Shown: one piece after another, positions 17,606-26,386 of the stretch
How the letters are laid out: every line of letters starts with the position of its first letter
Numbering within the stretch: position 1 is the first letter of the stretch
Assembly (NCBI RefSeq): GCF_029211225.1
Contig: NZ_JARGEM010000001.1
Coordinates: forward strand, 1 to 64,000
From: Antiquaquibacter metalliresistens
GTDB taxonomy: Bacteria > Actinomycetota > Actinomycetes > Actinomycetales > Microbacteriaceae
Direction of reading: 5' to 3'
DNA length: 64,000 bases
Position numbers and translations under genes: made by a program
The notes under the pieces: model-generated
Seen by the model: only the letters and a program-made list of their open reading frames with translations
Databases searched by the model: none
Told to the model about the DNA's origin: nothing

Positions 17606-18574
17606 ATGAGCAACCAGGAGCTCGACCCGCCCGAGGTGGTTGCGGTCGACATGGCCGGGCACGGCGTCGAGATCCTCGAGCCGCGTGAGGTGCCGTTGGG
17701 CGGACCGCGCGCGATGACGGTGCGCCGCACGCTGCCGCAGCGGGCCCGGTCCCTGATCGGAGCGTGGTGCTTCGTCGACCACTACGGACCCGACGATGTC
17801 ACCCAGCGTCCGAACATGGACGTTCCGCCGCATCCGCACACGGGACTGCAGACGGTGAGCTGGCTGTTCCAGGGCGAGATCGAGCACCGCGACAGCCTCG
17901 GATCGCACGCGCCGGTGCGCCCCGGCGAGCTCAACCTCATGACGGCGGGTGCCGGCATCGCGCACTCCGAGGTCGGCTACCCGACGAACACGATCGTGCA
18001 CGGCGCCCAACTCTGGGTGGCATTGCCGGATGACGCCCGCGGCGGCCCCCGAGGCTTCGAGCACGTCGTGCCGGAGCCCGTGCGGCTCGGGGCCGCGACC
18101 GTGCGGGTGTTCATCGGCGAACTGGCGGGCGCGGCATCCCCGGCTCGGGTGTTCTCACCTCTGGTCGGAGCGCAGGTGGACGTGCCCGCGGGCGAGACCG
18201 TGCGCATCCCGATCGAGGCAGGCTTCGAACACGGCGTGCTCGTCGACGCCGGCGAGATCACCGTCGACGGTGAGAGCGTGCCGCTCGCGCATCTGGCCTA
18301 TGTGGCGCCCGGGGCGAGCGAACTCACGATCGCCGCGATCACGGATGCCCGCCTGCTGCTCATCGGCGGCGCGCCGTTCGGCGAGCAGATCGTGATGTGG
18401 TGGAACTTCATCGGGCGCAGCCACGAGGAGATCGTGGGATTCCGCCAGCAGTGGCAGACCGAGGTGATCGAGGGCCGCTACCCGGACGGTCGCTTCGGAT
18501 CGGTCGCCGGTTACGCGGGCAGGCCGCTGCCGGCGCCGGAGCTGCCGACGGTGCGGCTCAAGCCTCGGGGGTAG
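17606..18574 (+). CDS. Pirin family protein
   Basis: 322 residues, a double-cupin protein. The N-terminal pirin box contains CFVDHYGPDD, PHPHTGLQTVSWLFQGEIEH and ELNLMTAGAGIAHSE, with the metal-binding histidines of active pirins. The C-terminal pirin domain (about 175-300) ends in IGRSHEEIVGFRQQW. Pirins bind iron, and several have quercetinase activity. The gene stands alone on the plus strand. Its last 17 bases overlap the end of a small minus-strand gene. Confidence 0.92.
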   Translation: MSNQELDPPEVVAVDMAGHGVEILEPREVPLGGPRAMTVRRTLPQRARSLIGAWCFVDHYGPDDVTQRPNMDVPPHPHTGLQTVSWLFQGEIEHRDSLGSHAPVRPGELNLMTAGAGIAHSEVGYPTNTIVHGAQLWVALPDDARGGPRGFEHVVPEPVRLGAATVRVFIGELAGAASPARVFSPLVGAQVDVPAGETVRIPIEAGFEHGVLVDAGEITVDGESVPLAHLAYVAPGASELTIAAITDARLLLIGGAPFGEQIVMWWNFIGRSHEEIVGFRQQWQTEVIEGRYPDGRFGSVAGYAGRPLPAPELPTVRLKPRG

Positions 18575-18791
18575 GCGACTGGGCAGATCGAGCCTGTCGA
18601 GATCCGGTCCCGACGGTCTGCGCCGCCGACAGTCCGGCCTTGGCGCGCTCCTCGGCCTCCACCTTCGCGTAGGCCTTGCGCTCGGTGCGGTCGGAGCGGA
18701 TGATCGCCCGGATAACGAACCAGAAGATCAGCCCGAGCGCGATCGTGGGCACGAGCGAGTAGATCGCGTTGAACCAGAACTCCTCGGGCAT
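18558..18791 (-). CDS. 77-residue membrane protein, last gene of the lysS operon
   Basis: Starts MPEEFWFNAIYSLVPTIALG. One or two closely packed hydrophobic segments (residues 7-30) are followed by a basic, helical tail (RSDRTERKAYAKVEAEERAK) that may form a short coiled coil. It begins three bases after the stop of the 31-residue gene. It is unlike known families I can name. The reading frame with its charged tail is conserved in style with small Microbacteriaceae membrane proteins, but that is an impression. Confidence 0.65.
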   Translation of the reverse strand: MPEEFWFNAIYSLVPTIALGLIFWFVIRAIIRSDRTERKAYAKVEAEERAKAGLSAAQTVGTGSRQARSAQSPTPEA

Positions 18792-18794
18792 GTC

Positions 18795-18890
18795 TCAAGC
18801 GTACGTGTTCAGCAGCCACACGACCGCGACGACGACGATGGTGCCGACCAGTGCGAGGGTCATCACCAGCCGGGAGGTGCGACGGTCCAT
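18795..18890 (-). CDS. 31-residue single-helix membrane microprotein
   Basis: MDRRTSRLVMTLALVGTIVV continues to WLLNTYA: a basic head of seven residues and one membrane helix. Its ATG overlaps the stop of the 46-residue gene (TGATG) and its stop is three bases before the next ATG. The tight packing in a row of three is the best argument that it is translated. No family recognised. Confidence 0.6.
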   Translation of the reverse strand: MDRRTSRLVMTLALVGTIVVVAVVWLLNTYA

Positions 18891-19030
18891 CAGCCGCCCT
18901 TGACGAGGATGCCCACGATGCCGGTGATGAGCAGGTAGGCGCCGATGCCGCCGACGATCACCCAGATCGCGATGCGCCCGAACGACGGGCCCTTCTTCTC
19001 GTCCTCGCCGGGCAGCTTCAGGTCGCTCAT
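18890..19030 (-). CDS. 46-residue single-pass membrane protein after lysS
   Basis: MSDLKLPGEDEKKGPSFGRI followed by one glycine-rich membrane helix (AIWVIVGGIGAYLLITGIVG) and a short tail. It starts one base after the lysS stop, so it is coupled to lysS translation, and its stop overlaps the start of the 31-residue gene. The charged head with two lysines and one helix suggests a small membrane accessory protein. Partner unknown. Confidence 0.65.
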   Translation of the reverse strand: MSDLKLPGEDEKKGPSFGRIAIWVIVGGIGAYLLITGIVGILVKGG

Positions 19031-19031
19031 G

Positions 19032-20534
19032 TCATTTCACCAGGGGGAAGAGGATGGTCTCGCGGATGCCGAGACCGGTGATGGCCATGATAAGCCGATC
19101 GATGCCCATGCCCATGCCGCCCATCGGCGGCATGCCGTGCTCCATCGCCCGCAGGAAGTCCTCGTCGAGGCGCATCGCCTCCGGGTCGCCGCGCCCGGCG
19201 AGCAGCGCCTGCTCGACGAAGCGCTCGCGCTGGATCACCGGGTCGACGAGCTCCGAATACCCGGTGGCCAGCTCGAAGCCGCGCACGTAGAGATCCCACT
19301 TCTCCACGACGCCGGCGGTCGTGCGGTGGTCCCGCACGAGCGGTGAGGTGTCGACGGGAAAGTCCATGACGAAGGTCGGGCGCGTGAGGCCCGGCTTCAC
19401 GTAGTGCTCCCACAGCTCCTCGACGAGCTTGCCGTGGGTGGGCAACGGCACCTCGATCTCGACGGTCGCGGCGTGCGCGATCAGTTCATCGACCGGGGTC
19501 TGCGGGGTGATCGCCAGTCCGGATGCGGCGTTCAGCGAGTCGTACATCGACAGCCGGTCCCAGTGCCCGCCCAGGTCGTACTCGCTGCCGTCGGCCCAGG
19601 TCACCGTCGTGGAACCCGCGACCGCGAGCGCGGCGTTCTGCACCAGCTCCTGCGTGAGGTCGGCGATCTGGTGATAGTCGCCGTACGCCTGGTAGGCCTC
19701 GAGCATCGCGAACTCGGGGCTGTGCGTGGAGTCCGCGCCCTCGTTGCGGAAGTTGCGGTTGATCTCGAACACCCGCTCGATGCCGCCGACGACGGCGCGC
19801 TTGAGGAACAGCTCGGGCGCGATGCGCAGGTAGAGCTCGGTGTCGAACGCGTTCGAGTGGGTGACGAAGGGGCGCGCGGATGCCCCGCCGTGCTGCACCT
19901 GCAGCATGGGGGTCTCGACCTCCAGGAAGTCGTGCCCGGCGAAGGTGGCGCGCAGCGACGCGTTGACCGCGGCGCGCGCGCGAACGGTGGTGCGCGCCTG
20001 ATCGCGCACGATGAGGTCGAGGAACCGGCTGCGCACCCGAGCCTCGTCGGAGAGCTCGCTGTGCAGGTTCGGCAGCGGGCGCAGGGCCTTGGAGGCGATG
20101 GCCCAGTCGCTGACGAACACCGAGAGCTCGCCGCGACGACTCGAGATCACCTCGCCCTTGACGAACAGGAAGTCGCCGAGATCGACGAGCTCCTTGAACT
20201 GCTCGAGCGACTCTTCGCCGACCTCACCGAGGGAGACCATGGCCTGGATGCGCTGCCCGTCGCCGGACTGCAGGCTCACGAAGCACAGCTTGCCGGTGTT
20301 GCGAAGGTGCACCACGCGTCCGGCGAGGCCGACGATGTCGCCGGTGGAGGCATCCGCTTCGAGCGCCGGGTACTTGGCCCGCACCTCGGGAATCGTCGTC
20401 GTGATCGGCACCCCGACCGGGTACGCCTGCGCACCGGAGTCGATGAGGCGTTGGCGCTTCTCGAGCCGCACCTCGCGCTGTTCGGAGGTCTCGGCCTCCG
20501 TGGGCTCGGCGGCTTGAGTCTCGTCAGTCACCAT
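19032..20534 (-). CDS. lysS: Lysine--tRNA ligase, class II
   Basis: 500 residues. An OB-fold anticodon-binding domain (about 60-165, with GLAGRVVHLRNTGKLCFVSL) is followed by the class II catalytic core: motif 1 region FLEVETPML, motif 2 FRNEGADSTHSPEFAMLE, and motif 3 GMGIDRLIM near the end. An acidic N-terminal tail of about 20 residues precedes the core. It charges tRNA-Lys. It follows panC by six bases; in mycobacteria panD and a coaX gene lie in this gap, and lsr2 follows lysS. None of these is present here. Confidence 0.98.
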   Translation of the reverse strand: MVTDETQAAEPTEAETSEQREVRLEKRQRLIDSGAQAYPVGVPITTTIPEVRAKYPALEADASTGDIVGLAGRVVHLRNTGKLCFVSLQSGDGQRIQAMVSLGEVGEESLEQFKELVDLGDFLFVKGEVISSRRGELSVFVSDWAIASKALRPLPNLHSELSDEARVRSRFLDLIVRDQARTTVRARAAVNASLRATFAGHDFLEVETPMLQVQHGGASARPFVTHSNAFDTELYLRIAPELFLKRAVVGGIERVFEINRNFRNEGADSTHSPEFAMLEAYQAYGDYHQIADLTQELVQNAALAVAGSTTVTWADGSEYDLGGHWDRLSMYDSLNAASGLAITPQTPVDELIAHAATVEIEVPLPTHGKLVEELWEHYVKPGLTRPTFVMDFPVDTSPLVRDHRTTAGVVEKWDLYVRGFELATGYSELVDPVIQRERFVEQALLAGRGDPEAMRLDEDFLRAMEHGMPPMGGMGMGIDRLIMAITGLGIRETILFPLVK

Positions 20535-20540
20535 GCAAGC

Positions 20541-21407
20541 TTAATGAGTCAGGTGCACGGTCTCGTTGTCGATGAGCCGGGTGCCCCCCAGGCGCGCGGC
20601 CACGATCGCCGTCGCCTTGCCGCGGTAGTCGTCGTCGACGGGCAGGAACGTGATGGGGTTCACGATCGTGAAGTAGTCGAGTTCGACGAGCTTCTCGCCC
20701 ATGAGCGCGCCCTGGGCGGCACCCAGCGCGGCGTCGATGCCCTGGTCTGCGGCCGACGCCGCGGCGTCGAGCGCGATCGAGAGGGTGCGTGCGGCCCGTC
20801 TCTGGGCCGGGTCCAGGAAGCGGTTGCGGCTGGAGAGGGCGAGTCCGTCCGACTCGCGCACGGTCTCGATCACCTCGATGCGCACCGGGATGTTGAGATC
20901 GTCGACCATGCGTCGCACGAGGAAGAGCTGCTGGGCATCCTTCTGCCCGAAGGTCGCGACGTCGGGGGTGACGATGTTCAGCAGCTTCGCCACGACCGTG
21001 AGCACGCCGTCGAAGTGACCCGGGCGCGCGCGGCCCTCGTACATGCCGCCGACCGCCCCGGCGTGCACCGTGACCTGCGTGGCGCCGTAGGGATACATCT
21101 CATCGACCGAGGGGTGGAAGACGTAGTCGACGCCCTCCTCGGCCAGCCGATCGAGGTCGTCGTCGAGGGTGCGCGGGTACTTGGCGAGGTCCTCGTTCGG
21201 GCCGAACTGGGTCGGGTTGACGAAGATCGAGACGATGCGCACGTCGGCGAGCGCCGCGGCCGTGCGCACGTGCTGCAGGTGCCCCTCGTGCAGCGCGCCG
21301 AGCGTCGGCGTCAACGCGATCGTCAGTCCCTCGCGTCGCAGGGTGCTCGTCAGGTCGCGGATGCCCGCGATCGAGTCGATCACGACGGGCCTCGTCGCCG
21401 CAGTCAC
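20541..21407 (-). CDS. panC: Pantoate--beta-alanine ligase
   Basis: 288 residues from a GTG start preceded by AGGAGG at eight bases. Motifs of the nucleotidyltransferase fold are present: TPTLGALHEGHLQHVR (the HIGH-like motif), SIFVNPTQFGPNEDLAKYPR, GHFDGVLTVVAKL and SSRNRFL. It condenses pantoate and beta-alanine to pantothenate for coenzyme A. The open frame extends upstream past the GTG but without a ribosome binding site. It is placed after the DUF2520 gene, as in other actinobacteria. Confidence 0.97.
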   Translation of the reverse strand: MTAATRPVVIDSIAGIRDLTSTLRREGLTIALTPTLGALHEGHLQHVRTAAALADVRIVSIFVNPTQFGPNEDLAKYPRTLDDDLDRLAEEGVDYVFHPSVDEMYPYGATQVTVHAGAVGGMYEGRARPGHFDGVLTVVAKLLNIVTPDVATFGQKDAQQLFLVRRMVDDLNIPVRIEVIETVRESDGLALSSRNRFLDPAQRRAARTLSIALDAAASAADQGIDAALGAAQGALMGEKLVELDYFTIVNPITFLPVDDDYRGKATAIVAARLGGTRLIDNETVHLTH

Positions 21408-21454
21408 GGTGGTGCCTCCTCGTCGGCAGGTGCTGTGGGGCCGACCACTCGATG

Positions 21455-22153
21455 CTAGCCCTGCGGCAGACCGGCTCCCGCCGCGCCGAGCGCGGTCTCC
21501 ACCGAAGAGCGCACCAGCGGGCCGAGCACAGTCGCCGGCTCGTCGATGCCGAGCTCGGCCAGCAGGCTCGTGGACTGCCGCACGATCTCCGCCGAGAAGC
21601 TCGTCGCCGTGGCGACCGCCTCCGCCCAGGTCGGGCGATCGTCCTCGGCGATCACGATCGGCTCGGCGCCCATCTCCACCACCAGCGCCTGGGCGATCGG
21701 CAGCACGGGGTTCGGGGCGGTGACCGCGCACCAGCTCTCCCGCAGCCGCACGAGATCGAGACTCGTGCCCGTGAACACCATGGCCGGATGCACGGCGAGC
21801 GGAATCGCGCCGGCCCGGGTCGCGGCATCCAGCGCAGCCGTGCCGAGGCCGGGCGCGGTGTGCAGCACGAGCTGGCCGGGGTGCCACGCGCCGGTGGCGG
21901 CGAGGCCGGTGACGAGCGACTCGATCTCGGACTCCGGGATGGCGAGGATCACCAGCTCGCTGCGCTCGAGCAACTGCGGGATCGGCAGGATCGGCACCCC
22001 GGGCAGCATCGCCTCCACGCGCTCGCGGTTGCGCTCGGTGACGGTGGCGAAGCCGACGATCGCGTGACCGGCACCGGCCAGGGCCGAGGCGAGCACGGGC
22101 CCGACGCGACCACCGCCGATCACGCCGATGCCGAGCCGGCCGGGCGGCGTCAT
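21455..22153 (-). CDS. Rossmann-fold DUF2520 protein linked to panC
   Basis: 232 residues. The N-terminal NAD(P)-binding motif is GVIGGGRVGPVLASAL, followed by ELVILAIPESEIESLV and HTAPGLGTAALDAA; the DUF2520 C-terminal helical domain begins with AVHPAMVFTGT. The fold is like ketopantoate reductase or pyrroline-carboxylate reductase. The family is almost always next to panC in actinobacteria, so a role in pantothenate synthesis (ketopantoate reduction) has been proposed; that is not shown by the sequence. It overlaps the PH-domain gene by four bases. Confidence 0.85.
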   Translation of the reverse strand: MTPPGRLGIGVIGGGRVGPVLASALAGAGHAIVGFATVTERNRERVEAMLPGVPILPIPQLLERSELVILAIPESEIESLVTGLAATGAWHPGQLVLHTAPGLGTAALDAATRAGAIPLAVHPAMVFTGTSLDLVRLRESWCAVTAPNPVLPIAQALVVEMGAEPIVIAEDDRPTWAEAVATATSFSAEIVRQSTSLLAELGIDEPATVLGPLVRSSVETALGAAGAGLPQG

Positions 22154-23688
22154 GCCGGGCGCTCCCGCCAGCGGTGGCTGGTGTCCGAGTCGGCGGCGGC
22201 GACCGCGGCGTCGGCGATGTCGGCGAAGGCGCGTTCGGCCTCGGTCGCATCGATCGCGCCCAGTTGCGCCGAGACGGGTCCGGCCACCGTGTGCAGCCGG
22301 ATGGCCGCGAGCCGCAAGGAGCGCAGCACGGGGCCCTGGCGCAGGGAGACGCTCTGCAGACGAGCCTGCGGCACGATCACCAACTGGCGCCACACCGCGC
22401 CGCGGCGCAGCAGCACGACGCCCGAGCGCAGGGCGAACCCGTTGCGCTTGCGAGAGAACCAGCGCAGCACCCGCGCCCGCGGCGGGGAGTTCACGAAGCC
22501 GTCCTCGTCGCTCGCGCGACCCAGTCCGCTGTCGATCACCGGGTCGTCGGCGATGGTCGGCACGATCAGCTCGAGCACCTTGCGCACGTCGCCGAGGTTG
22601 CCCACCGGCAGGATCGTGGTGTTCGCCTGTCCGGCCGCCCCCTGCGCCTGCGACTGGGAGGCCCGGTTGATCTTGATCTCCCACCAGCCGAAGGGCCGCC
22701 AGACCAGCGGCTGACTGACCTGCACCGCGTGGATGCGACCGGGCGGCAGCGTCTCGTTGCTGGTCGTGAACAGGCCATGCCCGACCCGCACCCCGTCTGG
22801 GGTCGCGGCGATGGAGTAGCGCAGCGACTTGGTGATGCGCGACAGGTAGTAGCCCCCGAAGCCGATCGCGACGGGCACGAGGCTGAAGAGCAGCCAGCCG
22901 GAGCGCACGAGTCCCAGGCTCAGGCCGATCACCAGTCCGAACGCGATGAGCAGCAGCGGCAGCGCGCTGAGGGCGATCGAGCCGACGAGGCGGCCGGTGT
23001 TCAGCTGCACGACGGACTCGGGCGGTGCGGCATCCGGGTCGAGTTCGGGGGCGAGCAGCTCGTTGACGCGGCGTTCGATGACCGATCCGGACTGCGCCCG
23101 ATCACCCGTCGTCGCCTCGGCCCGAGTGCCGGATGCCAGCAGCAGGATGTCGCGTCGCAGCTCGTCGGCCGCCGCCGACCCGAGGTAGGCGAGCGAGACG
23201 TTGGCGTCCTGGCCCGCGACGTTCACCTCGAGCTTCGCCGCGCCGAACAGCCTGGCCAGGAACGGCCGCACGATGTTGATGCCCTGGATGCGGTCGAGCC
23301 GCCCACGGCGATGCGTGCGGAACAGGATGCCGCTGCGCACCTCAACGAGTTCGTCCGTGATGCGGAAGGTGTGCATGCGCCACGACAGCCAGAAGCCGCC
23401 GATCGTCAGCAGCAACCCGAGGAGCACGGCGAGCAGCACGAGGCCGAGCAGCTCGTGCTCGATGAGGTACTCGAAGGGCTCGGCCTCGTCGCCGGGGCCG
23501 CCGATGAGGATCTCGATCCAGAGGTCGCGCAGGTTGACGAGCACCACACCGAGGATCGCGACGAAGGCGATCCCGCCGCGCAGCAGCGGCGTCGCGGGGT
23601 GCAGCCGGTGCCACTGACCGTCGGCGAGGCGCGAGTCGAGCGGCGGCGCGACGACCGGCTCGGCCTGCGCGGCATCCGGTTCGGTCAC
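22150..23688 (-). CDS. Large bacterial PH-domain (YdbT-like) membrane protein
   Basis: 512 residues. Two membrane segments near residues 38-90 precede a bPH2 domain (LVEVRSGILFRTHRRGRLDR, VNVAG); a second pair of segments (about 235-280) precedes a second PH-like domain (VGHGLFTTSNETLPPGRIHA). A third PH-like part occupies the C-terminus (GVVLLRRGAVWRQLVIVPQA). This is the YdbT/YdbS pair arrangement with the next gene. Start GTG overlaps the stop of that gene. Function unknown; related proteins in Bacillus affect antimicrobial resistance. Confidence 0.88.
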   Translation of the reverse strand: MTEPDAAQAEPVVAPPLDSRLADGQWHRLHPATPLLRGGIAFVAILGVVLVNLRDLWIEILIGGPGDEAEPFEYLIEHELLGLVLLAVLLGLLLTIGGFWLSWRMHTFRITDELVEVRSGILFRTHRRGRLDRIQGINIVRPFLARLFGAAKLEVNVAGQDANVSLAYLGSAAADELRRDILLLASGTRAEATTGDRAQSGSVIERRVNELLAPELDPDAAPPESVVQLNTGRLVGSIALSALPLLLIAFGLVIGLSLGLVRSGWLLFSLVPVAIGFGGYYLSRITKSLRYSIAATPDGVRVGHGLFTTSNETLPPGRIHAVQVSQPLVWRPFGWWEIKINRASQSQAQGAAGQANTTILPVGNLGDVRKVLELIVPTIADDPVIDSGLGRASDEDGFVNSPPRARVLRWFSRKRNGFALRSGVVLLRRGAVWRQLVIVPQARLQSVSLRQGPVLRSLRLAAIRLHTVAGPVSAQLGAIDATEAERAFADIADAAVAAADSDTSHRWRERPA

Positions 23689-24209
23689 AGCCCCGCCCGG
23701 CGGCTCTCGGCGAGCGCGACGAGCCGGTCGCGCAGCTCCTCGGCCTCCGCCTCGGGCAGACCGGGAACGACCACGTTCGTGGCGGCCGCCGCGGTGACGA
23801 ACTTGAGCTCGCTGAGACCCACGGCCCGATCCAACGGTCCGCGATTGATGTCGACGAGCTGCATGCGACCGTATGGCACAGCGACGAACCGCTGGAACAT
23901 CAGCCCCTTGCGAAACAGCAGGTCGTCTTCACGCAGCTGGAACCCGATCGCCCGCACGCGACGCGGCGTGAGGGCGAGCGTGATGATGAACACGACCGCC
24001 AGCGACGCGGGCAGCGCCCAGAACCACGCGATCCCGGTAACGAACACGGGCACCGAGGTGGCCGCGAGGGCGACGACGGCACCGATGAGCGTGCCGCCGA
24101 GGTCGACCCAGACGTACTTCGGCGAGACTCGTCGCCACTGAGCGGGGATGTCGATCGACTGTCGCTCTTCGGTGGTCGCGGGGCTCGCATCGCCCTGGTG
24201 GAGTGTCAC
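23685..24209 (-). CDS. Small bacterial PH-domain (YdbS-like) membrane protein
   Basis: 174 residues from GTG. Two membrane helices (about 37-80) are followed by a bPH2 domain with LLFRKGLMFQRFVAVPYGRM and VDINRGPLDRAVGL, close to the YdbS consensus. It is translationally coupled on both sides (GTGA overlaps with DUF3180 and the large PH gene). The pair probably works as one membrane complex. Confidence 0.88.
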   Translation of the reverse strand: MTLHQGDASPATTEERQSIDIPAQWRRVSPKYVWVDLGGTLIGAVVALAATSVPVFVTGIAWFWALPASLAVVFIITLALTPRRVRAIGFQLREDDLLFRKGLMFQRFVAVPYGRMQLVDINRGPLDRAVGLSELKFVTAAAATNVVVPGLPEAEAEELRDRLVALAESRRAGL

Positions 24210-24685
24210 GCGTGTCCTTGGGGTTCGGGGGTGCCGGGATGCTCGTCATCGTCCGGCGGGATGGTGCACCAGTGCTCGGCGACGAGACCGGCGACGAGCA
24301 GCAGGATCGCACCGGCGGCCGCGGAGACCGCCATCGCGATCGAGCCTACGCCCGGCACCACCGACCGGGTCAACAGGTAGGCGACCACACCCAGTCCGCC
24401 TCCGCCGAGCAGTGCGCCACCGAGACTCGACGCCTTCGCCAGCACCACGACGCGGGTCGCGTAGAACGGGTCGACGTGCGCGCCCGGCACCCGTCGCGAG
24501 ACCCGCCAGACCGGCCAGGCCATGGCCACGATGATCACGCCGATCAGCAGCAGGGCGATGCCGAGCGTGTACGGCGGGATGATCACGGGACGGCCGGCGA
24601 CCGCGAGCGCGACCTCGACGAACCACAGCACGGTCGCCCCGAACACGGCGAGCAGCACGAGGGTGAGCGGGCGAGTACGGGTCAC
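24206..24685 (-). CDS. DUF3180 membrane protein
   Basis: 159 residues, GTG start at 24683-24685 (MTRTRPLTL). Four membrane helices are visible: two before residue 65 and two after residue 90, with a short Asp-rich cytosolic tail. DUF3180 proteins follow folK in mycobacteria (Rv3605c position) and here too. The start overlaps folK's stop. The longer frame upstream lies within folK and was rejected. Role unknown. Confidence 0.85.
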   Translation of the reverse strand: MTRTRPLTLVLLAVFGATVLWFVEVALAVAGRPVIIPPYTLGIALLLIGVIIVAMAWPVWRVSRRVPGAHVDPFYATRVVVLAKASSLGGALLGGGGLGVVAYLLTRSVVPGVGSIAMAVSAAAGAILLLVAGLVAEHWCTIPPDDDEHPGTPEPQGHA

Positions 24686-25185
24686 AGCAGCGGCTCCGCG
24701 GGGTACGGCGTCGGCGCCTGCGTGATGAGCTGGGCGATCGGTCCACGGCCGGGCAGTTCGGCATCCGGATCGATCTGCGCCCACGGCGCGAGCACGAAGT
24801 CGCGATCGGCGGCGCGCGGATGCGGCACGGTCAGCCCCGGCGAGTTGATGGTCTCGCGGCCGAAGGTGATGATGTCGAGGTCGAGGGTGCGGTCACCCCA
24901 CTGGATGTCCCGCACCCGGCCGTGGTGCCGCTCGATGCCGTGCAGCGCCTCGAGCAGTTCGTGCGGGTCGAGCAGCGTCGTGACGGCGACGACGGCGTTG
25001 AGGTAGGCGGGGGCATCCGTGTCGACGCCCTCGGGCTTGAGGGCCGGGGTCTCCACGAGACCGGATGCCGCGACCAACACCACACCCGGCAGCTCGCCGA
25101 TCTCGTGCACGGCCGCCCGGATCGTCGCCTCCCGGTCGCCCAGGTTGCTGCCGAGCGCGAGCACGGCGGTGTGCGCGGCGGTCAC
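24682..25185 (-). CDS. folK: 2-amino-4-hydroxy-6-hydroxymethyldihydropteridine pyrophosphokinase
   Basis: 167 residues. Signature LALGSNLGDRE at the start, ALKPEGVDTDAPAYLNAVVA, and the Mg-binding/ATP motif WGDRTLDLDIITFG followed by VPHPRAADRDFVLAPW. It transfers pyrophosphate from ATP to the pterin made by FolB and feeds FolP. GTG start, overlapping the folB stop. Confidence 0.97.
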   Translation of the reverse strand: MTAAHTAVLALGSNLGDREATIRAAVHEIGELPGVVLVAASGLVETPALKPEGVDTDAPAYLNAVVAVTTLLDPHELLEALHGIERHHGRVRDIQWGDRTLDLDIITFGRETINSPGLTVPHPRAADRDFVLAPWAQIDPDAELPGRGPIAQLITQAPTPYPAEPLL

Positions 25186-25580
25186 AGCCCGAACCCCACC
25201 GAGCGAGGACGCTCCGGGCGGGCGCGCACGATGCGCACCGAGACGTCCTCGAAGGGCACGGCGATCGGGGCGCTCGGCTTGTGCACGGTCACGGTGACGA
25301 GCAAGGCGCGCTCGTGGGCGAGCACGACCTCGGCGACCCGCTCGGCGACGGTCTCGATCAGATCCACCGGGTCGCGCTCGACGGCGGCCACGATCTCCTC
25401 GGCCAGCTCGCCGTAGTGGATCGTGGCATCCAGATCGTCGGAGGCGGCCGCGGCCGCGAAGTCCATGCCCACGGTCACGTCGATGAGGAACACCTGCCCG
25501 GTGCGACGCTCGTGCTCGAGCACTCCGTGGTGGGCCGAGGCGCGCAGGCCGGTCAGGGTGATCTCGTCCAGGGGGTTCAT
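25182..25580 (-). CDS. folB: Dihydroneopterin aldolase
   Basis: 132 residues, MNPLDEITLTGLRASAHHGV at the start. The FolB signature ARHGVLEHER-like block appears as SAHHGVLEHERRTGQVF with the catalytic region DATIHYGELAEEI, and KPSAPI near the end contains the conserved lysine. It cleaves dihydroneopterin to the hydroxymethylpterin. Coupled to folP by ATGA. Confidence 0.96.
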   Translation of the reverse strand: MNPLDEITLTGLRASAHHGVLEHERRTGQVFLIDVTVGMDFAAAAASDDLDATIHYGELAEEIVAAVERDPVDLIETVAERVAEVVLAHERALLVTVTVHKPSAPIAVPFEDVSVRIVRARPERPRSVGFGL

Positions 25581-26386
25581 GCGTTCCGTCCGTCGTCCAG
25601 GGCCTGCCACGTGGCGAGCGCCACGCGGGTCGATTCGGCGTCGTGCACGCGCACCGCCCACACGCCCGCCTCCGCGGCGAGCGCGCTCAGCACCGCCGTC
25701 GGCAGGTCGCGCTCCGCGGTCGGCGCGCCCTCCGGCAGCAGGGCGCCGAGAAACCGCTTGCGCGAGACGCCGACGAGCATCCGGTGCCCGAGTGTCGCGA
25801 ACTCGGGCAGGTGGCCGAGCAGCCGCCAGTTGTGCTCGGCGCTCTTGGCGAAGCCGATACCCGGGTCGAGCACGACCTTGCGCAGGTCGATGCCCCACAC
25901 CACCATCTCGGCCAGGCGGGCCTTCAGCTCCTCGCGCACCTCCGCGACCACGTCGCCGTACACGGGCGCGTCGTGGCCGTGCGAGCCGGCCTGGCGCCAG
26001 TGCATCGCGATGTACTCGAGCCCGGTCTCGGCGACGATGCGGTACATCCCCGGGTCGGCCAGGCCGCCCGAGACGTCGTTGATGATGGATGCCCCTGCCG
26101 ACGTCGCCGCGACCGCGGTGTCCGCGTTCATGGTGTCGACGCTCACCGTCACGCCCGCCGCCACGAGCTCGCGCACCACCGGCACGACCCGCGCGATCTC
26201 CTCCTCCACCGGCACGCGTGACGCACCCGGACGAGTCGATTCGCCGCCGACGTCGATGAGCTGCGCGCCCTGGTCGCGCAACGCGAGCCCGTGCGCGATC
26301 GCGTCGTCGAAGCTCTCGTAGCGGCCACCGTCGCTGAACGAGTCGGGGGTGACGTTGAGCACGCCCATGATCAGCGGGGCGGTCAT
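25577..26386 (-). CDS. folP: Dihydropteroate synthase
   Basis: 269 residues. TIM-barrel motifs of DHPS are all present: MGVLNVTPDSFSDGGRY, IDVGGESTRPGA, IINDVSGG, LDPGIGFAKSAEHN and GVSRKRFLG. It joins p-aminobenzoate to the pterin and is the sulfonamide target. ATG overlaps the folE stop (ATGA). Nothing unusual in the loops read. Confidence 0.97.
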   Translation of the reverse strand: MTAPLIMGVLNVTPDSFSDGGRYESFDDAIAHGLALRDQGAQLIDVGGESTRPGASRVPVEEEIARVVPVVRELVAAGVTVSVDTMNADTAVAATSAGASIINDVSGGLADPGMYRIVAETGLEYIAMHWRQAGSHGHDAPVYGDVVAEVREELKARLAEMVVWGIDLRKVVLDPGIGFAKSAEHNWRLLGHLPEFATLGHRMLVGVSRKRFLGALLPEGAPTAERDLPTAVLSALAAEAGVWAVRVHDAESTRVALATWQALDDGRNA

